Origin: Paracoccus homiensis
Lineage (GTDB): Bacteria > Pseudomonadota > Alphaproteobacteria > Rhodobacterales > Rhodobacteraceae
DNA: 64,000 bases
Reading direction: 5' to 3'
Assembly: GCF_900111675.1 (NCBI RefSeq)
Contig: NZ_FOHO01000002.1
Coordinates: 310,001-374,000 of the forward strand
A program made the position numbers and the translations under genes. Numbering within the stretch: the stretch's first letter is position 1; each line of letters begins with the position of its first letter. Under the pieces are notes generated by a model that made no database searches, had not been told where the DNA came from, and saw nothing but the letters and a program-made list of their open reading frames with translations. Below, one piece after another: positions 1-9,287 of the stretch.

Positions 1-666
1 GTCGGCGTGCGGCGGCGCGGCGCGGTCGGCTGGCTTTGCGTCTTTGACAGCGGCATGGGCATCCCCGCCGTCGATCGCAACCGGATCTTCGATGAATTTC
101 AGCGGCTTGGGCATGATTCAGGCACGCCGGGAATGGGGCTGGGCCTGTCGATCGTGCGCCGCGCCTGCGCCAAGCTGGGCCATCCGATCAGCCTAAGCTC
201 CGAGGCGATGCGCGGCACGCTGTTCCGCGTCGGACTGCCCCTGATCGACGGCGATGCGCCACGCCGCAGCACGCCGCAGGATGCCGCGATCCGGCGCCTG
301 CGTGGGCGCGTCGCGCTGGTCGTGGAAAACGACGATGCCATGCGCCGCGGCTACGAGATGATTCTGGCGGAACGGCTGGGCATGATCCCGCGCGTCACCG
401 GCGGCACCGCCGAGGCGCTGGCGGCCATGGGCGACGAACCGCCCGACGCGATCATCGCCGATTACAGCCTTGAGGGCGGCGATACCGGAATTGCGGCCAT
501 TGATGCGTTGCGGGCGGCGGCGGCACGTCCGGTTCCGGCCGTCGTCGTGACCGCCCATCGCGACCCCGACATCGCCCGCGCCTGCGCCGCGCGCGGCGTG
601 CCCCTGCTGGAAAAACCCGTCCGCCCCTCGGAACTGGGCGAGGCGCTGGTCGATCTGCTGCGATGA
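1..666 (+). CDS. Hybrid sensor histidine kinase/response regulator, C-terminal part (5' end outside window)
   Basis: The reading frame is open from the first base, so the gene starts before the window. The visible part begins inside a histidine-kinase ATPase domain: a G1 box DSGMGIP near 49-69 and a G2 box GMGLGLSIVRR near 132-164. A receiver domain follows from about 300 to the end, with the acidic pair in VVENDD, a phosphoacceptor Asp in ADYSL, a conserved T in VTA and a Lys in LEKPV. An ATPase followed by a C-terminal receiver is the layout of hybrid kinases of the NahK/ErcS' type, some of which control quinoprotein alcohol oxidation. Any link to the methanol locus 20 kb away is speculation. 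The HisKA domain and sensor region cannot be seen. Confidence 0.9.
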   Translation, partial: VGVRRRGAVGWLCVFDSGMGIPAVDRNRIFDEFQRLGHDSGTPGMGLGLSIVRRACAKLGHPISLSSEAMRGTLFRVGLPLIDGDAPRRSTPQDAAIRRLRGRVALVVENDDAMRRGYEMILAERLGMIPRVTGGTAEALAAMGDEPPDAIIADYSLEGGDTGIAAIDALRAAAARPVPAVVVTAHRDPDIARACAARGVPLLEKPVRPSELGEALVDLLR

Positions 667-766
667 CGGGGCTGCGACCAAGGGATGAGAACGCCGTCAC
701 AGCGCTTTGTCGCGTCCCGGCCCCGGCGCAAACTCGGCTCAACCGAAACCACCGAAAGGCCCACCG

Positions 767-1384
767 ATGAGACGCCCCCATGATCTGGCCGCGCTGATCC
801 TTGGCCTGGTCCTGTCCGCCCCCGCATGGGCCGGCGAGGCGGGCGATGCGGTCTTTGCCGAACGCGGTCCCTGGGCGCTTGGCGATCAGGTGCTGACCTA
901 CCGGATGCAGGTGCAGGGACCGCAGGTCGACGGGTTTCTGCCCGTCGCCGATGGCAGCCTGCAACTTGCGGAAACCATCGACCCTTCGGACAATCAGCCG
1001 GTGTTGCAGGTCGTCCAGAAGACCGACGATCGCAGTCGCAAGATCGGGCCGTTCCCGGTTTCAGGCGGTGATCCGGTGCTGACCTTCTTTCTGGAACAGA
1101 CCACCCGCGACATGGCGGCGCTGACCGGGGGCAGCCCGTTCTATATCCGCAACCGGATCAAGGATGCGGTCTTCCGGGGCGGCGACATCACCCCCGATCA
1201 GAACGGCCGGACCGCGCGGTTCCAGCCCTTTGCCGATGACCCGAACGCCGAAAGGATGCACGGCTTTCAGACGCTGACCCTGACGTTTCATCTGGACGAC
1301 GATCCCGCCCGGCCCATCCGGGAAATGCGCGCCCGCACGCAGGGCGAGACGCCGGGCTATGACCGTCACATGGTTCTGAAATGA
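767..1384 (+). CDS. Unknown secreted protein (about 205 aa)
   Basis: I do not recognise the family. I chose the ATG at 767 because GAAAGG lies just upstream and the protein then opens with a good signal peptide: MRRP, a hydrophobic run and a cleavage site after APAWA. An earlier in-frame start at 707 would put 20 odd residues before the signal. The mature part is mixed alpha/beta with few cysteines and looks periplasmic. Its stop overlaps the next start by 4 bases (ATGA), so the two small secreted proteins are probably translationally coupled. No catalytic motif is visible. Confidence 0.75.
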   Translation: MRRPHDLAALILGLVLSAPAWAGEAGDAVFAERGPWALGDQVLTYRMQVQGPQVDGFLPVADGSLQLAETIDPSDNQPVLQVVQKTDDRSRKIGPFPVSGGDPVLTFFLEQTTRDMAALTGGSPFYIRNRIKDAVFRGGDITPDQNGRTARFQPFADDPNAERMHGFQTLTLTFHLDDDPARPIREMRARTQGETPGYDRHMVLK

Positions 1385-1719
1385 GGGCGGCGGTTCTGGT
1401 GCTTGCGATGATCCTGCCCGCGACGCCGGGCATGGCGCAGGCGGTGAACGATTATCCGACCAATGCGCGGGCCGAATATGTCTTTGCCTGCATGGCGACC
1501 AATGGCCAGACGCGCGACATGCTGGATCGGTGTTCCTGTGCCATCGACCAGATCGCCTCGGTCCTGACCTACAAGGATTACGTGCAGGCCGAAACCGTGC
1601 TGCGGATGCGGCAGGTCAGCGGCGAACGCGCTTCGATGTTCAAGGGCATGGCGCAGATGACCGAAATCGTCGCCAGACTGCGCCGCGCCGAGGCCGAGGC
1701 CGAGATCCTGTGTTTCTGA
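1381..1719 (+). CDS. Unknown small secreted four-cysteine protein (112 aa)
   Basis: The protein has an N-terminal signal peptide ending at GMAQA and a mature part of about 93 residues. It contains four cysteines (FAC, RCSC and a terminal ILCF), which could form disulfides or bind a metal or cofactor in the periplasm. The start overlaps the stop of the preceding secreted-protein gene by 4 bases, so they form a two-gene unit. It ends 4 bases before the end of the convergent ubiB. I do not recognise the family and assign no function. Confidence 0.75.
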   Translation: MRAAVLVLAMILPATPGMAQAVNDYPTNARAEYVFACMATNGQTRDMLDRCSCAIDQIASVLTYKDYVQAETVLRMRQVSGERASMFKGMAQMTEIVARLRRAEAEAEILCF

Positions 1720-1723
1720 TCCG

Positions 1724-3253
1724 TCAGGCCAGCATCATCCCCAGACCCAGCCCGACGACCAGCGTCGCGGCACCCGCCGCCATCGCGACCCAGGGTTTGC
1801 GCGACGGCACCGCCGGCGCGGGCCGGGCATGGGCGCGTTCCCACAGGATCTGATCGACCAGATTGGGCAGCAGCGGACCATACCGCCCCAGCGTCTGCAC
1901 CACCTTGGCCGTGTCCTTGGCAATTGCCCGCGGACCCAGATTTTCCTTGATGTAATCCGACACGACAGGCTTGGCCGCGTCCCAGATATTCAGCTGCGGA
2001 TCCAGCGACCGGGCCACGCCCTCGACCACGACCATGGTGCGTTGCAGCAGGATCAGTTCGGTCCGCGTGGGCATGCCGAACCGCTCGGTCACTTCGAACA
2101 GATAGGCCAGCAGGCTGGCCATCGAGATGCGGCTGGCATCGGCGCCGAAGATCGGCTCGCCCACCGCGCGCAGGGCGCGGGCGAACTGGGTTTCGTCACG
2201 GTCGCGCGGCACATAGCCCGCCTCGAAATGGACGCGGGCCACGCGGCGGTAATCGCGCTGGATAAAGCCGTACAGGATTTCGGCATAGACGCGGCGGGTA
2301 TATTCGTCGATCTCGCCCATGATGCCGAAATCATAGGCGATCACATCGCCATTCGCCGCGACCTTCAGGTTGCCGTGATGCATGTCGGCGTGAAAGAACC
2401 CGTCGCGCAGCGCGTGCTGCAGAAACAGCTGGATCACGCGCTTTGCGATCTGGCTGACATCATGGCCCGCCGCGATCAGCGCCTCGCGGTCGCCCATCGG
2501 CAGACCCTCGGCCCAGTCCGAGGTCAGCACCCGCCGCCCCGACAGGATCCAATGCGGTTCGGGGATCTGGAAATTGTCGTCGTTGCGGGTGTTTTCTGCA
2601 AATTCCGACGCGGCGGCGGCTTCCAGGCGCATGTCCTGTTCGCCGGTCACCACGCTTTGGAAATGGCTGACCACATCGCGCGGGCGCAGGCGGCGGCTGC
2701 CGGGTGACAGCGTCTCGATGATGCCGGCGGCGAAATGGAAGGCATCGATATCGCGGCGGAAGGCGGCAGCGATGCCCGGACGCAGCACCTTGACCGCGAC
2801 CTCGCGGCCGGTTTCGCGAACGCGGGCGCGGTGAACCTGCGCGATCGAGGCCGCCGCCACGGGCTCGGAAAATTCCGAGAACAGCGCATCGACGGGCTGA
2901 CGCAGTTCGGCCTCGATGATGGCCTTGGCCTGATCGGTCGGAAACGGTGGCAGCCGATCCTGCAACATCCGCAAATGGCCCGCCAGTTCCGGGCCGACCA
3001 CATCGGCGCGGGTCGAAAGGATCTGGCCGAACTTGATATAGGCCGGACCCAGCGCGGTGATCGCGCGGGTCACCGGCGGCAGGTTCGGATCGCCCTTGTA
3101 GCCCAGCCAGCGAAACGGCCAGCCCATCACCCGCGCCGCCACCCGCAGGCGCGGCGGCGCATCGACGGCATCCAGCGCGACACCCATCGCGCCGGTGCGT
3201 TCGAAGGTGGCGCCTGTGCGGATCAGCCGCAGGATGTTGTGCGGTCCGCGCAT
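1724..3253 (-). CDS. ubiB: UbiB, ABC1/ADCK-family kinase-like protein of ubiquinone synthesis
   Basis: UbiB is needed for ubiquinone biosynthesis and is thought to act as an atypical membrane-bound kinase/ATPase helping lipid precursors move. The family KxGQ motif is present (YIKFGQILSTRAD), as are AAASIAQVHRA, the catalytic-loop-like HADMHHGNL and the DFG-like YDFGIMG. The C-terminus has the usual hydrophobic membrane segments. I placed the start at 3253 (MRGPHNIL), where ATG overlaps the TAA stop of ubiE by one base (TAATG). A start at 3307 would run back into ubiE. Length is about 509 aa, normal for the family. It is co-transcribed with ubiE. Confidence 0.95.
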   Translation of the reverse strand: MRGPHNILRLIRTGATFERTGAMGVALDAVDAPPRLRVAARVMGWPFRWLGYKGDPNLPPVTRAITALGPAYIKFGQILSTRADVVGPELAGHLRMLQDRLPPFPTDQAKAIIEAELRQPVDALFSEFSEPVAAASIAQVHRARVRETGREVAVKVLRPGIAAAFRRDIDAFHFAAGIIETLSPGSRRLRPRDVVSHFQSVVTGEQDMRLEAAAASEFAENTRNDDNFQIPEPHWILSGRRVLTSDWAEGLPMGDREALIAAGHDVSQIAKRVIQLFLQHALRDGFFHADMHHGNLKVAANGDVIAYDFGIMGEIDEYTRRVYAEILYGFIQRDYRRVARVHFEAGYVPRDRDETQFARALRAVGEPIFGADASRISMASLLAYLFEVTERFGMPTRTELILLQRTMVVVEGVARSLDPQLNIWDAAKPVVSDYIKENLGPRAIAKDTAKVVQTLGRYGPLLPNLVDQILWERAHARPAPAVPSRKPWVAMAAGAATLVVGLGLGMMLA

Positions 3254-3999
3254 TAAAGCTTCCAACCCGAATGCAGGGCGGCAATGCCCATCGACAGGTT
3301 GCGCCACTGTACCCGGCCAAAGCCCGCATGGCGGATCATGTCGGCAAACCTGTCCTGATCGGGAAAGCGGCGGATCGATTCGACGAGATATTGATAGCTG
3401 TCGCGGTCGCCGGTCACGGCCTGCCCCATCGCCGGGATGACGTTAAAGCTGTAGCGGTCATAGGCCCATTGCATTGCGGGAACCGGGATCTGGTTGAATT
3501 CCAGAACCATCAGCCGCCCGCCGGGGCGCAGCACGCGATAGGCCTCGGCCAGGGCGTCGGGGATGCGGGTCACGTTGCGGATGCCGAAGCTGATCGTATA
3601 GCGGTCAAAGCTGTTATCGGCGAAGGGCAGCCGCATCGCGTCGCCCGTGACCCAGGCAAGCCTGTCGTCCAGTTCCACGGCCTCGGCACGCTTGCGCCCC
3701 TCGACCAGCATGGATTCGGTCATGTCGCAGACGGTAACGCGGGCCTCGGGGGCGCGATCCAGAAACCGAAAGGCGATATCGCCGGTGCCGCCCGCCACGT
3801 CCAGCAGATGCTGACCGGCCCGCGGGGCCAGCCAGTCCATCATCGCGTTCTTCCAGACGCGGTGGATTCCCGCGCTCATCAGGTCGTTCATCAGGTCGTA
3901 ACGCGAGGCGACACGCGAAAAGACGCCGTGAACCATGCCCGCCTTGGCGTCTTCGTCCACCGTCTGAAAACCGAAATGGGTTTGTTTCTTGTCGCTCAT
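3253..3999 (-). CDS. ubiE: Ubiquinone/menaquinone biosynthesis C-methyltransferase UbiE
   Basis: This is an SAM-dependent C-methyltransferase that methylates the quinone ring in ubiquinone synthesis. The visible motifs are [13 protein letters not shown] near the N-terminus, the SAM-binding motif [17 protein letters not shown], and post-motifs [16 protein letters not shown] and [15 protein letters not shown], all typical of UbiE. Length is about 248 aa, as expected. The ATG at 3999 (MSDKKQ) is preferred to the GTG immediately before it at 4002. It lies upstream of ubiB in a two-gene unit and is divergent from mutM, which starts about 77 bases away. Confidence 0.97.
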   Translation of the reverse strand: MSDKKQTHFGFQTVDEDAKAGMVHGVFSRVASRYDLMNDLMSAGIHRVWKNAMMDWLAPRAGQHLLDVAGGTGDIAFRFLDRAPEARVTVCDMTESMLVEGRKRAEAVELDDRLAWVTGDAMRLPFADNSFDRYTISFGIRNVTRIPDALAEAYRVLRPGGRLMVLEFNQIPVPAMQWAYDRYSFNVIPAMGQAVTGDRDSYQYLVESIRRFPDQDRFADMIRHAGFGRVQWRNLSMGIAALHSGWKL

Positions 4000-4075
4000 C
4001 ACGCTTGCCGTTTATCCGCCTAGTCGCCAGATAAGCCTGACGCATCGCGCGCACAATGCAGCGAAAGGACCAGGA

Positions 4076-4921
4076 TTGCCAGAACTGCCGGAAGTCGAAA
4101 CAGTCAGGCGCGGCCTTCAGCCGCATCTGGAAGGCCACCGCATCGCCCGCGCCGAAATGCGCAGGCCCGATCTGCGCTGGCCCATGCCCGTGGATCTGGT
4201 ACAGGTGCTGACCGGGGCCACCGTCACCGCGCTGCGGCGGCGGTCCAAATACCTGCTGGCCGATCTGGACCGGGGCGGGATCCTGCTGATGCATCTGGGC
4301 ATGTCGGGCCGGATGCTGGTCGAGGGGGCGGGGCTGGCGGGCTTTCACCGCGATCCCGGCATCATCGCCCGGCACGATCACGTCGTCCTGACGACCGAGG
4401 CCGGGACCACGATCACCTTCAACGACGCACGCCGCTTTGGCATGGTCGACCTGATCCGCGAGGGCGACAGCCACCCGTTGCTGGATCATCTGGGGCCGGA
4501 ACCGATGGATGCCGCCTTTTCGCCCGCCTATCTGGCGGCGCGGTTCGATGGACGCCGGGCACCGGTGAAACAGGCGCTGCTGGATCAGCGCATCGTGGCC
4601 GGGCTGGGCAATATCTATGTGAACGAGGCGCTGTGGCGGGCCGGCATCGACCCGCGCCGCGCGGCGGGCCGGATCGGAATGGCGCGGCTGACCACGCTGG
4701 TCGGCCACATCCGGGATGTGCTGGACGAGGCGATCGCGGCGGGCGGTTCATCGCTGCGCGATCACCGGCAGGCCTCGGGCGAGCTGGGTTATTTCCAGCA
4801 CAGCTTTGCCGTCTATGACCGCGAGGGCCAGCCATGCGGCAAGGCGGATTGCCCCGGTACGGTCCGTCGCGTGGTGCAATCGGGGCGGTCCAGCTTTTAC
4901 TGCCCGACCTGTCAGCGTTAG
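4076..4921 (+). CDS. mutM: Formamidopyrimidine-DNA glycosylase (Fpg/MutM), TTG start
   Basis: MutM is a bifunctional DNA glycosylase/AP lyase that removes 8-oxoguanine and formamidopyrimidines. The mature enzyme uses its N-terminal Pro as the nucleophile, so the protein must begin (M)PELPEVETV. The only start that gives this is TTG at 4076 (read as fMet), preceded by GAAAGGACCAGGA. An ATG upstream at 3989 would bury the catalytic Pro. Other features are [11 protein letters not shown], the NDARRFG loop, the H2TH region around [16 protein letters not shown], and a C-terminal zinc finger (C-x4-C ... YCPTCQ). Length is 281 aa. It overlaps the convergent channel gene by 4 bases. Confidence 0.95.
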   Translation: MPELPEVETVRRGLQPHLEGHRIARAEMRRPDLRWPMPVDLVQVLTGATVTALRRRSKYLLADLDRGGILLMHLGMSGRMLVEGAGLAGFHRDPGIIARHDHVVLTTEAGTTITFNDARRFGMVDLIREGDSHPLLDHLGPEPMDAAFSPAYLAARFDGRRAPVKQALLDQRIVAGLGNIYVNEALWRAGIDPRRAAGRIGMARLTTLVGHIRDVLDEAIAAGGSSLRDHRQASGELGYFQHSFAVYDREGQPCGKADCPGTVRRVVQSGRSSFYCPTCQR

Positions 4922-5361
4922 GAAGCTCGGTCCCGCCAGTCGCGCTGTTTCTGGTGAATGCGGCGCAGGGTTTCGATCAGCGTGGCCGACAAAAGCCCCA
5001 TCAACAGCAGCCCGTTCGCCGCCGCCAGACCGCCCAGAATTCGCCACCCCGGCGGCGGCACCAGATCGCCCAGCCCCAATGTGGTAAAGGCCACAAGCGA
5101 AAAATAGACGCTGCTTTCCAGGGTCGGAAATACATCCAGCGCCACGAAGGCCAGCGCCCAGATCCAGACCGATATGGTCATCATGACCATCGTCCACAGC
5201 ATCGCGACGACCAATGTCCCCATCAGCTTTGGGCCATGTGGCGGCCGTGACAGCCAGTCGCGCCAATGTCCCAGCAGATAGGACAACCCCCACCAGCCCG
5301 CCGCGGCGATGACCGCGCTTGTCACAATCAGCGCGCTGCCCAGCAGCAGTTCCGTCAACAT
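4918..5361 (-). CDS. Small two-pore-segment ion channel (potassium-channel-like)
   Basis: This 147-residue membrane protein has an N-terminal hydrophobic helix, a second transmembrane pair and a pore loop TTLGLGD between them. That loop resembles the TVGYGD selectivity filter of Ion_trans_2 channels, but is changed to LGLGD. The sequence around [14 protein letters not shown] and the following [12 protein letters not shown] helix fit this family. Ion selectivity is not certain because the filter is non-canonical. The gene is convergent with mutM and their stop codons overlap. Confidence 0.8.
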   Translation of the reverse strand: MLTELLLGSALIVTSAVIAAAGWWGLSYLLGHWRDWLSRPPHGPKLMGTLVVAMLWTMVMMTISVWIWALAFVALDVFPTLESSVYFSLVAFTTLGLGDLVPPPGWRILGGLAAANGLLLMGLLSATLIETLRRIHQKQRDWRDRAS

Positions 5362-5404
5362 CCAAATCGTCCCCGGATCACCTGCCCCATTTCAGCAGCA
5401 GCGA

Positions 5405-6100
5405 TCAGACCTTGTCCAGAACCGGCGCGATCCAGGGGCGCAGATCGGCCTCCATCCAGGTGCCATGGGCGGCATTGGGAAAAACGATCCAGTCTTCGCC
5501 GAAACGGTCCGCATGTGTTTCGGTCAGGCGGTGCTGGTCATCCAGATCGACACCGGCAAAGGCCCCGTGGAAGTCATGCAGCGTGTCGCCCAGCTGCAAG
5601 ATGATGCGGTGCGCTGCCTCGATCGCGGCGCGACGCTCGGCCTTGGGGGGGCCGAACAGCTGAACCTGTTCGGCGCGAACCTGCGGCAGACCCAGCTTCG
5701 ACAGGGTTGCAATGGTCGCCAGCTTGTTTTCATCGAACCGGTCGGAGACATAGAAAATGGTCACGCCCAGACGGTCGGCCAGCGCAAAGAATTCGGCCGC
5801 GCCGGGGATCAGATGCGGGTCGCCTTCGCGTTCCCACAGCTTCCAGGTGTCCAGATTGTCATGCCCGCCATTGTCCATCGCGTGGGCCATGACGGCGCTG
5901 TTGTCCAGAATGGTTTCGTCGATATCGCTGACCACGGCCAGACCCGCGCCCTGACCGCCATTCCCGGCAACCGCCGCCTGCAGGCGCAGCGTGGCCAGCA
6001 CATAGCATTGCCGTTGCAGGGCCCGAACCTCGGCCGAGCGCTGTTGATAGCGAACGGCGATGGCGTGTTCGCGGGGGTGGCGTCTGGTCGTCTGGGTCAT
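5405..6100 (-). CDS. HAD-superfamily phosphatase, acid phosphatase/e(P4)-like
   Basis: The protein carries the HAD motif I DxDET (VVSDIDETILDNS, about residues 57-69). The Trp/Asn-rich spacing and FYVSDR resemble class B/C acid phosphatases and the lipoprotein e(P4) 5'-nucleotidase family. Further motifs are the Lys in PPKAERR and the acidic DTLHDF late motif. Unlike e(P4) there is no lipobox or signal peptide (it begins MTQTTRRHPREH), so it is probably cytoplasmic. Length is 231 aa. The substrate is unknown. It is monocistronic or weakly linked to the downstream channel gene. Confidence 0.8.
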   Translation of the reverse strand: MTQTTRRHPREHAIAVRYQQRSAEVRALQRQCYVLATLRLQAAVAGNGGQGAGLAVVSDIDETILDNSAVMAHAMDNGGHDNLDTWKLWEREGDPHLIPGAAEFFALADRLGVTIFYVSDRFDENKLATIATLSKLGLPQVRAEQVQLFGPPKAERRAAIEAAHRIILQLGDTLHDFHGAFAGVDLDDQHRLTETHADRFGEDWIVFPNAAHGTWMEADLRPWIAPVLDKV

Positions 6101-6151
6101 TCTGGCATCCTTTCCGGGCGCGGCAGACGCTAGGCCCGCCGCGCGGAAAGG

Positions 6152-7399
6152 TCAAACCGCGGCGGCTGTCGGCAGACGTGCCGGGGCCTCGCGGATGGGC
6201 AGGTGGATCAGCGCGCTGATCGCGCCGACGCCCACGCCGACCCACCAAACCAGCGTGTAATCGCCATAGGCATCATACAGCGCGCCACCCAGCCAGACCC
6301 CAAGGAACGACCCGATCTGATGGCTGAGAAACACGAACCCATACAGCGTCCCCATGTAACGCAGCCCATAGATATGCGCGACCAGACCCGAGGTCAGCGG
6401 CACCGTCGCCAGCCACAATGCGCCCATGACCAGCGAAAAGACGATGACGCTGGTCGGCGTGATCGGCATCAAGATAAAGGCCGCCGCCGCGATGGTCCGC
6501 ATGGTATAGATCCCGGCCAGCAGGTATTTCTTGGTAAACCGCTTGCCCAGCCACCCCGCGTAGATCGAGCCGACGATATTGGCCAGTCCGATCAGGCTGA
6601 TCGCCGCCGCGCCCAGGGCCGAGGTGCTGGTGATCCCGATGCTGGCAAGCGTGCCCAGGGGGCTGATGGGGCCGCACATCTCGGTAATCATGGCCGGAAA
6701 ATGCGCGGTGATGAAACCCAACTGATAGCCGCAGGAAAAGAAGCCGATAAAGATCATCAGATAGGACGGGTCGCGAAAGGCGCGGCGCAGGACCGTGCCC
6801 ATGCTGTCGTCCAGTTCGGTGCGTGTCGCCGGGCGGCCGCCGCCCAGCATCGGCAGAAAGACCAGACAGGCCAGCACCATGACACCGAAGATGATGAAGA
6901 CGGATTGCCATGTGTAATAGGCCAGCAGGATTTCGGCCAGGGGCGCGCCAAAGACCTGCCCCGCCGACCCCGCCGCGGTGGCGATGCCCAGGGCAAGGCT
7001 GCGGTTTTCGTCACTGGCCGCGCGGCCGACCACCGCCAGAATGACCCCAAAGCCTGTGCCCGCGATGCCAAATCCCACCATCACCTCCAGCATCTGCATC
7101 GAAGCGGGTGTCGTGGCATAGGCCGACAGGATCAGCCCCAGTGAATACAGCATCGCGCCCAGAATGATCGACCAGCGATCCCCCCAGCGTTCCGCCAGCG
7201 CTCCGAAAATCGGCTGACCGATGCCCCAGGCAAGGTTCTGGATCGCGATGGCCAGGCTGAATTCGGCCCGCGGCCAGCCGAATTCCTCGCCGATCGGGAT
7301 CTGGAACACGCCGAAACTGGCGCGCATCGCAAAGTTGATCAGCAGGATCAGCGATCCACCGATCAGAACGGGGGTGAACAAACGGGCAGAGGCGGTCAT
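6152..7399 (-). CDS. Major facilitator superfamily transporter
   Basis: The 415-aa protein has about 12 hydrophobic segments in two halves and an MFS loop-2/3 motif, GALAERWGDRWSI, after the second helix. The N-terminal SFGVFQIPIGEEFGWPRAEF is typical of OFA/monocarboxylate-type MFS permeases, suggesting an organic anion as substrate. That assignment is inferred. A near-perfect palindrome 71 bases upstream (7470-7484) could be its operator. Confidence 0.88.
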   Translation of the reverse strand: MTASARLFTPVLIGGSLILLINFAMRASFGVFQIPIGEEFGWPRAEFSLAIAIQNLAWGIGQPIFGALAERWGDRWSIILGAMLYSLGLILSAYATTPASMQMLEVMVGFGIAGTGFGVILAVVGRAASDENRSLALGIATAAGSAGQVFGAPLAEILLAYYTWQSVFIIFGVMVLACLVFLPMLGGGRPATRTELDDSMGTVLRRAFRDPSYLMIFIGFFSCGYQLGFITAHFPAMITEMCGPISPLGTLASIGITSTSALGAAAISLIGLANIVGSIYAGWLGKRFTKKYLLAGIYTMRTIAAAAFILMPITPTSVIVFSLVMGALWLATVPLTSGLVAHIYGLRYMGTLYGFVFLSHQIGSFLGVWLGGALYDAYGDYTLVWWVGVGVGAISALIHLPIREAPARLPTAAAV

Positions 7400-7469
7400 G
7401 GCAGGCTTTCATCGCGACAAACTGCCACAGGCTTGAAGCCTTGCCGCCGGAATCTCAAGCCTGACCTTT

Positions 7470-7484
7470 TGATGAAATTCATCA
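7470..7484. promoter_or_regulatory. 15-bp palindrome upstream of the MFS gene, likely operator
   Basis: TGATGAA and TTCATCA are perfect inverted arms around one central base. The site is about 71 bases upstream of the MFS start codon, where a repressor or LysR/GntR-type activator would bind. The cognate regulator is not adjacent. The nearest regulator gene (TetR-type, 8637) has a different, clearer operator. Confidence 0.4.
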
Positions 7485-7559
7485 CGAGGCCTGATGAACG
7501 GCCCCCCATCCATGACCATGCCTGACATATTCCCGACGTGTTGCCGCGGCGATGGCCGG

Positions 7560-8510
7560 TCACAAGCTCCAGATATGGCCGGTGTCCTTTTCAGACCGCT
7601 GCCACAGCCTGACCATGACCGGCTTGTCATGGGCATGGGCGTTCAGGGTGCCGCGGCCAACCGGGCCGACGAATTCCCGGACCCCGGTCGGACCGTACAA
7701 TGCGCGTTGCTGGGGCAGCGCCTCTTCCGTGGCGCACATGACTTCGGGATAGGCCCCCTGCCATGCGGTCTGGACCATCGGCGTCTTGGTCATCAGCCAC
7801 CAGACAAGGCGCATCGCCCGGCTGCCGCTGGTCGAGATCAGCGAGGTCGCGGACGAACCGGGATGGCACACATAGACCGCGACATTGCGCCGGGCCGCCT
7901 TGACCCGGTCCTGAAGCTCATAGGCGAACATCATCTGCGCAAGCTTGCTTTGGGAATAGGCGGCGTTCGCGCCATAGCCCCTGTCCCAATTCATGTCGTC
8001 GAAGCGGATCGTCTTCGTTCCCATGTTATAGCCAAGGCTGGCGACGACCACGATCCTGCCCCGGTTCGTATCGATGCGGTCGAACAGCATCCCGCACAGG
8101 GTGAAATGTCCGTAATGGTTGGTGCCAAGCTGGCTTTCGAATCCGTCGGCGGTCAGCCTGCGCGTCGGCACCTGGGCGATGGCGGCGTTGCAGATCAGCG
8201 CGTCGATGCGCGGAACGGTGCGCAGCACCTCTTGCGCTGCGGCGCGAACCGATGCCTGCTTGGCAAGGTCCATCAGGATAAAGCGCACCGCCGCGTCGGG
8301 ACCGAACTCGTCCTGCAATGCCGCGACGGCGGCGGTCGACTTTTCGGCGCTGCGATTCAGCATCACGACCTCTGCGCCCCTGCCCAGCAGGATGCGCACA
8401 GCCTGAAAACCCGCGCCTGCGTTCGCGCCGGTGATGATGAATGTCTTGCCTGAAAGATCACCAAGGCGTTCGGGCGTCCAGCCCTTCGGTCCGAAAGTCA
8501 GATCTGCCAT
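7560..8510 (-). CDS. Short-chain dehydrogenase/reductase
   Basis: This is a Rossmann-fold NAD(P)-dependent oxidoreductase of 316 aa. The cofactor motif TGANAGAG (a TGxxxGxG variant) lies near residues 28-35, then NAA (CNAAIAQ), the serine of the active site in VVVASLGYN, and the catalytic YxxxK as YSQSK. The length and long C-terminus are like retinol-dehydrogenase/light-dependent protochlorophyllide reductase-like SDRs rather than the 250-aa classical ones. It is divergent from a TetR regulator, with two identical-type operators in the gap, so it is probably repressed by that regulator. The substrate is unknown. Confidence 0.88.
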   Translation of the reverse strand: MADLTFGPKGWTPERLGDLSGKTFIITGANAGAGFQAVRILLGRGAEVVMLNRSAEKSTAAVAALQDEFGPDAAVRFILMDLAKQASVRAAAQEVLRTVPRIDALICNAAIAQVPTRRLTADGFESQLGTNHYGHFTLCGMLFDRIDTNRGRIVVVASLGYNMGTKTIRFDDMNWDRGYGANAAYSQSKLAQMMFAYELQDRVKAARRNVAVYVCHPGSSATSLISTSGSRAMRLVWWLMTKTPMVQTAWQGAYPEVMCATEEALPQQRALYGPTGVREFVGPVGRGTLNAHAHDKPVMVRLWQRSEKDTGHIWSL

Positions 8511-8550
8511 CCTGTTCTCCTGCGGTCAGCGCGCGGTGGGCGCTTGCATT

Positions 8551-8609
8551 TGTAAACCCGGATGTTTACATATGACGGCAGGAGATGAGTGTAAACACAC
8601 AGGTTTACA
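8551..8609. promoter_or_regulatory. Twin TetR-type operators between SDR and tetR genes
   Basis: Two inverted repeats of the same design are visible: TGTAAAC-N6-GTTTACA at 8551-8570 and again at 8590-8609, both with perfect 7-bp arms and different spacers. Their centres are 39 bp apart. The first is about 40 bases upstream of the SDR start and the second about 27 bases upstream of the tetR start, so one protein could control both divergent promoters. Confidence 0.8.
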
Positions 8610-8636
8610 AATTCTTCGTGGAACACGGCTGGACAG

Positions 8637-9272
8637 ATGAAACTGACTGATAAGAAACGAAAAGATATTCTTGATGCCGCGATCCTTGAGTTCCGCGAAC
8701 AGGGCTTTCCGGCGGCGAGGGTCAACCGGATCGCCGAATTGGCCGAGGTGTCCAAGCGCACGCTCTACAAGCATTTCGAAAGCAAGGAGTTGCTGTTCCA
8801 GGCCATCACCGACATCCTGCTGGACGAAATCGCCGCCGCGCCAAAGCTGCGCTATGCACCGGATGAACCGCTGCGCGATCAGCTTGTCGCGGCGGTCAGG
8901 GACTATGTCACCCACCTGACCGGCGATCATTACATGGGCCTGAACCGTCTGGTCATGTCCGAATTGCTGCGAGATCAGAAACTGGCCCAGGCATTCCTGA
9001 CCAAGGCAGCGTTGCAGGATGGCCCGATTTCATCCCTCATTGGCGACGCCATGACGTCGGGGGCATTGCGTCGCGCCGATCCCGGAATTGCGACAGGTCA
9101 GCTTCTGTCGATGGTGAAGCATTTTCTGGTCTGGCCGGTTTTCCTTACCGGTGCCAAGCCCGATCTGGACGCTGACGCCGTGATCGGCGACTGCGTCCAG
9201 ATGTTTCTTGCCTTTTATCGAACCGACGGCCTGACAGCAGAAACCCGGCCGGGTCCGGTCGGCAATCCCTGA
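8637..9272 (+). CDS. TetR/AcrR-family transcriptional regulator
   Basis: The 211-aa protein has an N-terminal TetR helix-turn-helix at about residues 9-55: ILDAAILEFREQGF, then VNRIAELAEVSKRTLYKHF, which is the usual recognition-helix pattern. The C-terminal ligand/dimer domain is helical and of AefR-like type. It is divergently placed against the SDR gene. Twin palindromes in the intergenic region imply autoregulation and control of the SDR. The ligand is unknown. Confidence 0.93.
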   Translation: MKLTDKKRKDILDAAILEFREQGFPAARVNRIAELAEVSKRTLYKHFESKELLFQAITDILLDEIAAAPKLRYAPDEPLRDQLVAAVRDYVTHLTGDHYMGLNRLVMSELLRDQKLAQAFLTKAALQDGPISSLIGDAMTSGALRRADPGIATGQLLSMVKHFLVWPVFLTGAKPDLDADAVIGDCVQMFLAFYRTDGLTAETRPGPVGNP

Positions 9273-9287
9273 CCCGGCGGTCACCGA

